From: Limosilactobacillus reuteri subsp. reuteri
GTDB lineage: Bacteria; Bacillota; Bacilli; Lactobacillales; Lactobacillaceae
Direction: 5' to 3'
DNA length: 64,000 bases
NCBI RefSeq assembly: GCF_000016825.1
Contig: NC_009513.1
Span: forward strand, 561,001 to 625,000
The notes below the pieces were generated by a model. The model worked only from the letters and a program-made list of their open reading frames with translations. It did not search any database and was not told where the DNA came from. Of the stretch, positions 9,086-16,622 are shown one piece after another. The position numbers and the translations under genes are program-made. The stretch's first letter is position 1; each line of letters begins with the position of its first letter.

Positions 9086-10399
9086 ATGATTAAAACTTAT
9101 GATGAAGCATTATCTTTTATCCATGGACGAACACAATTCAAGAAAATTCCAACACTCACACGGATGAAACGATTCTTGGCAGAATTAGGGAACCCACAAA
9201 AAGGACTTAATTACATTCACGTTACAGGAACTAATGGTAAGGGATCAACCGTTGCAATGATGCGGTCTGCTTTATTGGAAAGCGGCCTCACTGTTGGAAG
9301 TTTTACATCGCCTTTTATTACACGGTTTAATGAACGAATTGAGTACAATGGAATCCCAATTAGCGATGCTGACCTTTTAAGATTAGTTCAAAAAATTGCT
9401 CCAGTTGTCAAAAAACTTGATAATACATTGGAAACAGGCGGACCAACTGAATTTGAAATTGATACAGCATTAATGTTTTGTTATATGGCTGAAAAAAAGC
9501 CTAATGTTGTATTGCTTGAAGTAGGAATTGGGGGACTATATGATTCTACCAATGTAATTACGCCAGTTGTTAGCGTGATTACGACAGTTGGCTGGGATCA
9601 TATGAAGTATTTAGGTGATACTTTGGCTAAGATTGCGGCCCAAAAAGCGGGAATAATCAAAAAAAGCGTCCCGGTTGTTTTAGGGGACCTTCCAACTGAA
9701 GCGCGCGAAACTATTCTCGCAGATGCAAAGGAGAAAAAATCCCCGTTTTTTGAATTAGGAAAAGACTTTACTGTTCACAAACTTAATGGTCATCAGTTCC
9801 ACGCGAAAATTCGGTATCAAGGAAAAAATCTGAAAAAAATAGAAACAATTCTTGGCTTGCCGGGCGACTATCAGATAGAAAACGCAGCAGTTGCTTTGAT
9901 GGCTGTTGAGCTTTTTATGGAGAAGCATGGACTGGCAATTGATCGCCGTGCTTTGATTGCGGGATTAGAAAATGCTGCTTGGCCGGGTCGATTAGAAGAA
10001 ATAAATACTACTCCTCTGGTCTTACTAGATGGCGCTCATAATCTTCCTGGTGTTCAGGCCCTAGTTCATACTATTAAGAATGATTTTGCCGATCGGGAAG
10101 TTTACCTTTTGGTGGCGATTCTGGCTGATAAGCAATATGAATTAATGCTTGGTGAATTAGCAAGTTTGGGGAATGTTCACTTAACCGTCACTCACTTTGC
10201 TGGCCCCGGTCCTAAAAGGCCAAGTGCAGACTTAGCAAAGGCTATTGCTGATATTCCAACTAAATACCCCATCCAGACTATTAACGACTGGCAATTAGGG
10301 ATCGGGCAGGTGGCAAGTCAAATGAGTGCGGATGATGTAATGATTATTACTGGTTCTCTTTATTTTGTTTCAGATGTTCGTAAATTCTTTTTAAATTAA
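9086..10399 (+). CDS. folC: Folylpolyglutamate synthase / dihydrofolate synthase
   Basis: Mur-ligase-family enzyme that adds glutamate to dihydropteroate and extends the polyglutamate tail of folates. The 437-residue protein has the ATP-binding TGTNGKGSTV near residue 50, the omega-loop region, and the conserved VGIGGLYDSTNVI and TVGWDHMKYLGDT stretches. The start follows AAAGGGTGA. A TATAAT at 9062-9067 may be its own -10. No competence or folate riboswitch signal is seen in front. The gene precedes radC-mreBCD, the usual order in lactobacilli. Confidence 0.95.
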   Translation: MIKTYDEALSFIHGRTQFKKIPTLTRMKRFLAELGNPQKGLNYIHVTGTNGKGSTVAMMRSALLESGLTVGSFTSPFITRFNERIEYNGIPISDADLLRLVQKIAPVVKKLDNTLETGGPTEFEIDTALMFCYMAEKKPNVVLLEVGIGGLYDSTNVITPVVSVITTVGWDHMKYLGDTLAKIAAQKAGIIKKSVPVVLGDLPTEARETILADAKEKKSPFFELGKDFTVHKLNGHQFHAKIRYQGKNLKKIETILGLPGDYQIENAAVALMAVELFMEKHGLAIDRRALIAGLENAAWPGRLEEINTTPLVLLDGAHNLPGVQALVHTIKNDFADREVYLLVAILADKQYELMLGELASLGNVHLTVTHFAGPGPKRPSADLAKAIADIPTKYPIQTINDWQLGIGQVASQMSADDVMIITGSLYFVSDVRKFFLN

Positions 10400-10420
10400 A
10401 AAGTGTAAAAGCACAAATTT

Positions 10421-10434
10421 TCCGTATTTAAATA
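10421..10434 (+). promoter_or_regulatory. Candidate competence promoter element ahead of radC
   Basis: TCCGTATTTAAATA is identical over all 14 bases to a sequence upstream of comGA (53509). It ends 31 bases before the radC start. The CCGTAT core resembles the streptococcal ComX box TACGAATA. That radC and comG share it suggests one late-competence sigma factor recognises both; this is inference from two copies. Confidence 0.5.
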
Positions 10435-10465
10435 TATAGAGTGTAAAAAGGAGAATTATTTATTT

Positions 10466-11098
10466 ATGGAAAATGAAGTGATTAACGAATATACAAAATT
10501 AGTCTGGACGGCTATTCCTGATAAACTGGGAACAAAGAAACAGGAATTATGTCAACGTTTCTTACGTAAGTGTCCTACTCCATTAGCAATTAAACGGCTT
10601 TCACGTATTGAAAAAAATGAGATAAATGAATGGGCGCCAGAAATGCTTAACTTTTTTGCTGCCATTGAATTAGGAAAAATAGTAACCAAAAGTCACGAAG
10701 AAATTATCGGCCATGCTTATTCGAGCATCGAATTAGGCCGCAAGATGGTTGACCATTTTCAAAGTGAGGAGCAAGAAAGTGTTTGTATTGCTTGTACAGA
10801 TATCCATAACGAGATAATTGATTGGAAAATTTTGTTTGTAGGCGGCGGATGCGAATGTATTCTTTATCCTGATAAGATTTTTCAATATGCGCTCCGGTGT
10901 TCAGCCCAAGGAATTATTATGATCCACAATCATCCGACGGGAGACATTCATCCTTCCAAGCAGGACGAATCTTTCACTCGCCGCTTAGAACGAGGATGTG
11001 AGATTATTGGGCTTCATTTAGTTGACTTTATGATTGTTGGTCGCGATACATACCATAGTTGGCGTGAAGCTAGTCTCGTTAATGAGCTTAAAAAGTAA
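10466..11098 (+). CDS. radC: RadC family JAB/MPN domain protein
   Basis: RadC proteins belong to the JAMM metallopeptidase fold; despite the DNA-repair name their function is unsettled, and in streptococci radC is a late competence gene. The 210-residue protein has the full metal motif HNHPTGDIHPSKQD near residue 153 and a short N-terminal helical region in place of a clear helix-hairpin-helix. The ATG follows AAAAAGGAG. It lies between folC and mreB, and the maf gene found beside radC in Bacillus is absent. The upstream 14-base element shared with comGA fits a competence role here. Confidence 0.85.
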   Translation: MENEVINEYTKLVWTAIPDKLGTKKQELCQRFLRKCPTPLAIKRLSRIEKNEINEWAPEMLNFFAAIELGKIVTKSHEEIIGHAYSSIELGRKMVDHFQSEEQESVCIACTDIHNEIIDWKILFVGGGCECILYPDKIFQYALRCSAQGIIMIHNHPTGDIHPSKQDESFTRRLERGCEIIGLHLVDFMIVGRDTYHSWREASLVNELKK

Positions 11099-11180
11099 AG
11101 AAACTTTTAATTTATTGCAATAATTACGCTTTCTTTGTTCTTATTAATGTATATTAATGTTCGTATGTACCGAGTGGCTA

Positions 11181-11189
11181 TGGTATAAT
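11181..11189 (+). promoter_or_regulatory. Extended -10 promoter of the mreBCD operon
   Basis: TGGTATAAT is an extended -10 ending 44 bases before the mreB start. It is preceded by an AT-rich stretch without a clear -35. Confidence 0.65.
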
Positions 11190-11233
11190 ATGCACGATAT
11201 TAATTTGATTTTAAGACGAAGGGAAGAAGCAGA

Positions 11234-12235
11234 TTGCTAGGAATTGGAACAAAAAATCTTGGCATTGACCTTGGAACTGCTAATACAATTGTCTACCTTG
11301 AAGGTAAGGGTATTGTATTAAGAGAACCATCAGTTGTTGCTCGTAATTCTAAGACTAACGAAGTAATCGCTGTTGGCAGTGATGCCCGTGATATGATTGG
11401 ACGGACGCCAGAAAGCATTGTGGCTATCCGACCAATGAAAGACGGTGTTATTGCTGATTACGACACAACAGTTGCAATGATGAAGTATTACATTGATAAA
11501 GCGTTAGGAAATAATGGTAAGCCATATGTTATGGTATGTGTTCCTAGTGGGATCACGGAAGTTGAAAAGCGGGCAGTGATTGATGCTACTCGAGTTGCAG
11601 GTGCTCGTGATGCTTATGTTATTGAAGAACCATTTGCAGCAGCCATTGGAGCAGGTTTACCAGTTATGGATCCAACTGGTAGTATGGTTGTTGATATTGG
11701 TGGAGGTACTACTGATGTTGCTACCATTTCATTAGGTGGTATCGTCTCAAGTCGTTCCATTCGAATGGCTGGTGATAAGATGAATGATGCGATTGTTCAA
11801 TATGTTCGCCAACATATGAATTTATTAATTGGTGAACGAACAGCTGAAAAGCTTAAGTGGGATATTGGATCTGCATCTGTTGAAGCTGCTGAAGAAATGG
11901 GAACAACACAAGTTCGCGGTCGTGATCTTGTAACTGGATTGCCAAAGACAATGCAAGTATCTGCAAAAGATGTTTCAACGGCCCTCCAAGATGTTGTTGA
12001 TAGCATTATTACGGCAATTAAAGGAACACTTGAAGAAACTTCCCCAGAAATTGCTGCTGATGTTATTGATCACGGGATTGTATTAACTGGTGGAGGCGCA
12101 TTATTAAAGCATTTGCCAGATGTTATTGCAGATGCAACTAAAGTACCAGTATTCATTGCTAATGATCCCCTTGACTGTGTTGCTATTGGTACCGGCGAGT
12201 CATTAAAGAGTATTGATGTAATGAAGAAAAAGTAA
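11234..12235 (+). CDS. mreB: Cell-shape-determining actin-like protein MreB
   Basis: Actin-like ATPase forming membrane-associated filaments that guide lateral cell-wall synthesis in rods. The 333-residue protein starts [26 protein letters not shown], with phosphate-1 motif DLGTANT, phosphate-2 [15 protein letters not shown] and adenosine motif VLTGGGALL, in the standard order. Translation starts at TTG 11234 with GAAGGGAAGAAG upstream; no ATG or GTG gives the conserved N-terminus. mreC and mreD follow, so the cell should be rod-shaped. Confidence 0.96.
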   Translation: MLGIGTKNLGIDLGTANTIVYLEGKGIVLREPSVVARNSKTNEVIAVGSDARDMIGRTPESIVAIRPMKDGVIADYDTTVAMMKYYIDKALGNNGKPYVMVCVPSGITEVEKRAVIDATRVAGARDAYVIEEPFAAAIGAGLPVMDPTGSMVVDIGGGTTDVATISLGGIVSSRSIRMAGDKMNDAIVQYVRQHMNLLIGERTAEKLKWDIGSASVEAAEEMGTTQVRGRDLVTGLPKTMQVSAKDVSTALQDVVDSIITAIKGTLEETSPEIAADVIDHGIVLTGGGALLKHLPDVIADATKVPVFIANDPLDCVAIGTGESLKSIDVMKKK

Positions 12236-12292
12236 AATGATTCTCTGACAATGACGTCAGCGATGAATCATCATTAGTACTAACTAATGATT

Positions 12293-12335
12293 GACGGGGC
12301 TGATTGCCAAGCAGGATTGTTTGGCAGGCCCCGTC
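12293..12335 (+). other. GC-rich hairpin between mreB and mreC
   Basis: GACGGGGC (12293-12300) pairs perfectly with GCCCCGTC (12328-12335), and inside it GCCAA pairs with TTGGC. A weaker ATTAGT/ACTAAT repeat sits just upstream. There is no T-run, so it is not a normal terminator; it could be an RNA-stability or processing element that sets the MreB to MreC ratio. Confidence 0.6.
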
Positions 12336-12368
12336 TTAATTACCTTGTGTAAGCATTGGAGGGTCATA

Positions 12369-13226
12369 ATGCAGAAATTTTTTTCCAATCGCCGATTAGT
12401 TATTGCTGTGATAATTCTAGTTGTCTGTTTTGGACTAATGGCAGGTTCTGTTTCTTTACGGAATAGGCGAAATACACCACCGATCATCCAACAATTTGGA
12501 AATGATATTGTTGGCTTTGTTGATAGTGCAGTTGCTCTCCCTGTAAATTGGGCACAGACAAGTGTGAGTTCAATAAATGGGTTGATGAATACTTATTCTG
12601 AAAACCGTGAACTTAAACAGCAAGTAACTGAATTAGCACAAACTAAAGTCCGTGATCAGACCTTAGCTCATGAAAACAAACAATTAAAACAACAGTTAAA
12701 ACTTAATAATTCAATGACCGACTATAATACAGTTACAGCGGCTGTGTTAATGCGCACACCTTCTTCGTGGCAAAGACAACTCGTGATTAATAAGGGGCAA
12801 TCTAGTGGTATTAAGAAGAATATGCCCGTTATGAGTGGTAGTGGGTTAATTGGTCGGATTACAGAAGTAAATAAAACTAATAGCAAAGTTGAATTATTGA
12901 GTGATACCAGTGAATCATCAAACCGTTTTGCAATTACTCTTAATGGTCAAAATGGGAAGGTGATTAATGGGATTATCACCGGATATAATGCAAGAAATAA
13001 CGAGCTTGAAATGGGACAAGTAACTTCTAAAGCTAAAATAAAAAAAGGTACCCGAGTAGTAACCAGTGGAATGGGTGGTGTGACACCTAAGGGACTTTAT
13101 GTTGGCCGCGTGTCACGTGTCGGTAAAGATGATTATGGTCTCGCCCAGAAAATCTATATTACTCCAGCAACGGACTTTAATGATATTAATATTGTTACAG
13201 TTGCTGAAGCGGCCTCACAGGAGTGA
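12369..13226 (+). CDS. mreC: Rod shape-determining protein MreC
   Basis: Bitopic membrane protein of the elongasome that links MreB and the wall-synthesis enzymes. The 285-residue protein begins MQKFFSNRRLVIAVIILVVCFGLMAG (one membrane helix at about residues 9-27), then a coiled coil (NRELKQQVTELAQ) and the beta-rich MreC domain with the GSGLIGRITEV stretch. The frame is open 26 codons further upstream, but that part overlaps the GC-rich hairpin and lacks a Shine-Dalgarno; ATG 12369 has GGAGGG in front and the family N-terminus. Confidence 0.94.
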   Translation: MQKFFSNRRLVIAVIILVVCFGLMAGSVSLRNRRNTPPIIQQFGNDIVGFVDSAVALPVNWAQTSVSSINGLMNTYSENRELKQQVTELAQTKVRDQTLAHENKQLKQQLKLNNSMTDYNTVTAAVLMRTPSSWQRQLVINKGQSSGIKKNMPVMSGSGLIGRITEVNKTNSKVELLSDTSESSNRFAITLNGQNGKVINGIITGYNARNNELEMGQVTSKAKIKKGTRVVTSGMGGVTPKGLYVGRVSRVGKDDYGLAQKIYITPATDFNDINIVTVAEAASQE

Positions 13227-13232
13227 TAAATT

Positions 13233-13769
13233 ATGTATCGTTTATCACGCTTAAAATATATATTCCCAATTGGTTTATTTGTATGTCTGTTTTTGGACGG
13301 CGCCTTAAGCCATGTGTGGGCACCATTATTTTTCAGTTATCCCTATTCAATGGTGAGTGAACTTGTCTTACTATGGTTAGTCTTATCGTATTTCTTTCAA
13401 GATGATATTGAGATTCCATTAATTCCATTTGCAATTGCTGCCGGTGCAGTTTACGATTTATACTTTTCGGGAATTTTAGGATTGTATATTTTCTTGTATC
13501 CATTAGTAGTCGAAATAACTAAAATTTTATCTCGTTATTTTAGTTCATCATTTCTTTCGATGATTATGATTTTCTTTGTTGATATTGTCATTTTTGAGAC
13601 CTTTAATTATTGGGCATATTATTTAGTAAATATTACTAATGTTGGTTTTGGCGACTATCTTATTTATACGCTTGCTCCAACGTTAGCATTGAATTTAATT
13701 TATTTTGTTGTCCTCTTCTGGCCAATTCGCGCAATATATCGCTGGGCATTAGACGATGATCAAATTTAA
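13233..13769 (+). CDS. mreD: Rod shape-determining protein MreD
   Basis: Small polytopic membrane partner of MreC. The 178-residue protein is almost wholly hydrophobic with five to six predicted membrane segments and the family pattern of acidic residues between them (YSMVSELVLLWLVLSYF, GAVYDLYFSGILGLY). It starts 6 bases after mreC and ends the operon. In several lactobacilli minC-minD follow mreD; here a T-box-controlled transporter does. Confidence 0.9.
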   Translation: MYRLSRLKYIFPIGLFVCLFLDGALSHVWAPLFFSYPYSMVSELVLLWLVLSYFFQDDIEIPLIPFAIAAGAVYDLYFSGILGLYIFLYPLVVEITKILSRYFSSSFLSMIMIFFVDIVIFETFNYWAYYLVNITNVGFGDYLIYTLAPTLALNLIYFVVLFWPIRAIYRWALDDDQI

Positions 13770-13778
13770 AATTAGTGC

Positions 13779-13807
13779 TTGACACAATAGATATTCCAGT
13801 ATAGGAT
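13779..13807 (+). promoter_or_regulatory. Promoter of the T-box amino-acid transporter operon
   Basis: TTGACA (13779-13784), a 17-base spacer and TAGGAT (13802-13807) sit at the end of mreD, about 10 bases before the T-box leader. Confidence 0.75.
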
Positions 13808-14043
13808 ATTTACAACATCATAAATGACAGTGAACAGACTAGTAGAGCTTTAGGCATTGCAAAGAGAGTCCTTAATGATGGGAAGGGATCAATGTTTCGG
13901 CTTGAATCACATCTGTGAGTTGGCCTTCTGAAAGCCATAGTAGGAAGACCCGGGGAAGCCCGTTACAGCGCGGAGTTTATTTTAATGAACTCACTAAGGC
14001 TATTATTCGTGAGAAAATAGCAAGATGAGGTGGAACCGCGGAA

Positions 14044-14082
14044 ACGCCCTCGTAGCCAGTTTAGGCTCGAGGGTGTTTTTTG
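14044..14082 (+). terminator. First T-box terminator
   Basis: ACGCCCTCG pairs with CGAGGGTGT and inner AGCC with GGCT, followed by six T. Its 5' arm contains the CGCCCTC used by the first antiterminator, so the two folds exclude each other. Confidence 0.9.
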
Positions 14083-14158
14083 TTTCATTAAAATAGACTT
14101 ATTAAGGCAAATATTGCGAAATATTTGTAAACATGAGGTGGAACCACGATGTACTCGT

Positions 14159-14189
14159 CCTCTAGGAGGTATCTCCTAGAGGATTTTTT
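14159..14189 (+). terminator. Second T-box terminator
   Basis: CCTCTAGGAG pairs perfectly with CTCCTAGAGG around the loop GTAT and is followed by ATTTTTT. Its 5' arm supplies the CCTC used by the second antiterminator. Confidence 0.92.
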
Positions 14190-14237
14190 CTTTTCCTGTT
14201 ATTTCTATTAGTCAATAATTTAAGGAGGCAATAGTAA

Positions 14238-14885
14238 ATGTCAATGCAATATATAAGTGAAATTCTACCTTCATTATTCCAGGGGGCTGCTCTTACATTA
14301 CAAATTTTCTTCTGGACATTAGTTGGATCTCTGCCATTAGGGATTTTGGTTAGCTTAGGACTTACTTCTAAAATTAAACCTTTGAAGTGGATATTAGAAA
14401 TTTATGTTTGGTTAATGCGGGGAACGCCTTTGCTGCTTCAACTGATCTTTGTATTCTATGGGTTACCAATTATTGGCATTGTTTTTGAACGTTACGATGC
14501 CGCCCTAGTTGCTTTTATTTTGAATTATGCAGCTTATTTTGCTGAAATTTTCCGTGGTGGTTTCCAATCTGTTGATCAAGGTCAGTTTGAAGCAGCTCGT
14601 GTCTTACGCCTAAGCTACTGGCAAACTCTTCGCAAGATTATCATCCCCCAGGTAATAAAAATCGTTATTCCATCAATTGGGAATGAAGTTATTAACTTAG
14701 TAAAAGATTCATCGTTAGTTTACGTAATTGGTCTCGGTGACCTACTTCGAGCAGGAAATGTAGCAACTTCGCGGGATGTTACGCTTGTTCCATTGATGTT
14801 AGTCGGATTAATCTACTTGATCCTTGTAGGAATTTGTACATTAATTCTACGGCAAGTTGAAAAATGTTATGCATACTTCAAGTAA
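14238..14885 (+). CDS. Amino-acid ABC transporter permease (HisM/GlnP family, probably histidine; HisX-type)
   Basis: Membrane component of a polar-amino-acid importer. The 215-residue protein has about five membrane helices and the conserved ATPase-contact loop EAARVLRLSYWQTLRKIIIPQ near residue 120. GGAGG lies 12 bases before the ATG. A single permease with one ATPase and one binding protein is the standard layout, so the permease acts as a homodimer. The histidine call rests only on the T-box specifier upstream; by sequence alone it could serve another polar amino acid. Confidence 0.88.
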   Translation: MSMQYISEILPSLFQGAALTLQIFFWTLVGSLPLGILVSLGLTSKIKPLKWILEIYVWLMRGTPLLLQLIFVFYGLPIIGIVFERYDAALVAFILNYAAYFAEIFRGGFQSVDQGQFEAARVLRLSYWQTLRKIIIPQVIKIVIPSIGNEVINLVKDSSLVYVIGLGDLLRAGNVATSRDVTLVPLMLVGLIYLILVGICTLILRQVEKCYAYFK

Positions 14886-14899
14886 AGGAGGGAATCTAA

Positions 14900-15550
14900 A
14901 TGTTAGAAGTTCGAGATTTAAAAAAGAGTTTTGGCGATCGGCAAATTTTAGATGGGGTTAATTTAACAGTTAAAGATGGTGAAATTCTTTGTATTGTTGG
15001 TCCATCAGGTGCTGGGAAAACGACCTTACTTCGTTGTATTACTGGACTGGAAACTCCTGATAGTGGTGAGTTTTTCATTAACGGTCGTCGATTTGACCCT
15101 CAGGGAACAGATGCAGCTGACCGAGTAATCGGTGTGGTTTTTCAAGACTTTAAGCTTTTCCCAAATCTTTCGGTAATGGAAAATATTACGTTAGCGCCGA
15201 TGATGGTATTGAAAAAGGATAAACAAGAAGCAATTGCTGAAGCACAAAAACTGCTTGAAGAATTAGGCCTTAATACAAAAGGAAAATTGTACCCCTACCA
15301 ACTTTCAGGTGGACAAAAGCAACGGGTTGCCATTGCTCGTGCATTAGCAATGAAGCCTAAAATTTTGTGCTATGATGAACCGACATCAGCGCTTGATCCA
15401 AACCTCCGAAAAGATGTGGCTAATATTATTTTAGGATTAAAGAAGGATGGAATGACTCAGTTAATTGTTACTCACGATTTAGAATTTGCGGAAGATATTG
15501 CTGATGATATTTTACGAGTACAACCACTTGATCAACGTCAGAATAAATAA
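14900..15550 (+). CDS. Amino-acid ABC transporter ATP-binding protein (HisZ/GlnQ type)
   Basis: Cytoplasmic ATPase driving the importer. The 216-residue protein has Walker A GPSGAGKTTL near residue 34, Q-loop VFQDFKLFP, signature LSGGQKQR, Walker B ILCYDEPTSALDP and H-loop VTHD. It is about 25 residues shorter than typical GlnQ proteins, lacking the usual C-terminal end, but all ATPase motifs are intact. It starts 14 bases after the permease gene, behind AAAGGAGGG. Confidence 0.92.
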   Translation: MLEVRDLKKSFGDRQILDGVNLTVKDGEILCIVGPSGAGKTTLLRCITGLETPDSGEFFINGRRFDPQGTDAADRVIGVVFQDFKLFPNLSVMENITLAPMMVLKKDKQEAIAEAQKLLEELGLNTKGKLYPYQLSGGQKQRVAIARALAMKPKILCYDEPTSALDPNLRKDVANIILGLKKDGMTQLIVTHDLEFAEDIADDILRVQPLDQRQNK

Positions 15551-15567
15551 GGAGAGGAGAAATACTG

Positions 15568-16419
15568 ATGAAAAAAGCGAAAGCAATTTGGTTACTTATT
15601 TTATTAGTAGTACCTGTTCTCCTTCTTAGTGGCTGTGAAAGTGTAACAAAGCGTGCTGATACGCAAGATACATGGAACCGGATCGAGCGACGGAAAAGAG
15701 TAATCGTCGGCCTTGATGACAGTTTTGTTCCAATGGGTTTTCGCCAAAAGAATGGAAAACTAGTTGGGTATGACGTTGATCTTGCCCGGGCTGTTTTTAA
15801 GCAGTATGGAATAAAAGTTGATTTTCAGCCGATTGATTGGTCAATGAAAGAGACTGAACTAAAAAACGGTACGATTGACTTGTTATGGAATGGGTATTCT
15901 GTTAATCCTAGCCGTGCCAAAAAAGTTGCCTTTAGTCGTTACTATCTAGAAAACCGGCAGATATTAGTAACTAAAAAGAAGAGTAACATTAAAAATTTGA
16001 ACGGAATGACGGGCAAAACACTCGGAGTGCAGAATGGTTCAACGGGAGTAACTGTTTTGGATGAGAAGCCAAAGTTGTTAAAGGATAAAATAAAGAACCA
16101 TACACCAGTTCTTTATGATACATTTCCTAATGCATTCATTGACTTAAATGCAAATCGAATTCAAGGAATTTTAATGGATGAGGTTTATGCTAATTACTAT
16201 ATTAAGCACCAACCAAATAGTAATTCATACCGCACTTATATCAGCAAAGAGTTGCCAATGGAACATTTTGCAGTGGGAATGCGGAAAGGTGACAAGACCT
16301 TAAAAAAGAAAATTAATCAAGGTTTAGGTAATTTGCAAAAAAACGGTGAATTACGGAAGCTTAATGAAAAATGGTTCGGTCAAGATAGTAACTACTTGGG
16401 ACCAGATAACGCTAAATAA
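15568..16419 (+). CDS. Amino-acid ABC transporter substrate-binding lipoprotein
   Basis: Surface lipoprotein that captures the amino acid and delivers it to the permease. The 283-residue protein has a lipoprotein signal peptide (KKAKAIWLLILLVVPVLLL) with lipobox LSGC and lipid-anchored Cys23, then a family 3 solute-binding domain starting near RKRVIVGLDDSFVPMGF, with LVGYDVDLARAV and the NGTIDLLWNGYSVNPSRAKKV segment. It is the third gene of the T-box operon; a terminator follows directly. Substrate is inferred from the leader (His), not from binding residues. Confidence 0.9.
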   Translation: MKKAKAIWLLILLVVPVLLLSGCESVTKRADTQDTWNRIERRKRVIVGLDDSFVPMGFRQKNGKLVGYDVDLARAVFKQYGIKVDFQPIDWSMKETELKNGTIDLLWNGYSVNPSRAKKVAFSRYYLENRQILVTKKKSNIKNLNGMTGKTLGVQNGSTGVTVLDEKPKLLKDKIKNHTPVLYDTFPNAFIDLNANRIQGILMDEVYANYYIKHQPNSNSYRTYISKELPMEHFAVGMRKGDKTLKKKINQGLGNLQKNGELRKLNEKWFGQDSNYLGPDNAK

Positions 16420-16421
16420 AA

Positions 16422-16459
16422 AGAGCAGGGACTTGGAAAATAGTCTCTGCCCTTTATTG
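16422..16459 (+). terminator. Terminator of the amino-acid transporter operon
   Basis: GCAGGGACT pairs with AGTCTCTGC (one G-T pair), extended outward by AGA and CCTTT. The T-run is short (CCTTTATTG). Confidence 0.75.
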
Positions 16460-16622
16460 TTTCCTACAAACAAATTAATAAAAATATGATGAATTTACGT
16501 AATCGGTTTGTAATTTAGTCATATTTAACGTATCATTATTCAGTATGATAATTCGAATGTAACTAGGTTGCAGCTAGTGGAACCCCTCTTGCTGCATTTT
16601 ATATTGAAGGGAGAAAGAGAAC

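Larger units (their letters stand above)
13815..14189 (+). ncRNA. T-box leader with one Stem I and two antiterminator/terminator modules, probable histidine specifier
   Basis: The RNA senses uncharged tRNA. Stem I is seen from about 13830: lower stem ACAGA/TCTGT, the AGTAG loop side, upper pairs AGC/GCT and GCATTG/CAATGT, and the distal AGAGAG...GGGAAGGGA region. The specifier strand TGAATCACA aligns base for base with that of the Bacillus glyQS T-box, giving CAC (13908-13910), a His codon. The first T-box TGAGGTGGAACCGCGG is at 14026-14041. A second, TGAGGTGGAACCACG, is at 14134-14148, preceded by its own Stem III-like hairpin CAAATAT/ATATTTG but no second Stem I. In both, GAGG pairs with CCTC and GCG/CGC or ACG/CGT complete the antiterminator. 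Odd point: UGGA would favour a U discriminator base, whereas tRNA-His normally has C. Confidence 0.88.

Noticed and set aside
12291..12368. 26-codon extension of mreC
   Set aside because: Falls on a strong hairpin and lacks the MreC N-terminus; ATG 12369 has GGAGGG.
16500..16622. GCAGC/GCTGC repeat ahead of yfmF as a riboswitch or attenuator
   Set aside because: Only 5 base pairs with a long loop and no known RNA motif or T-run.
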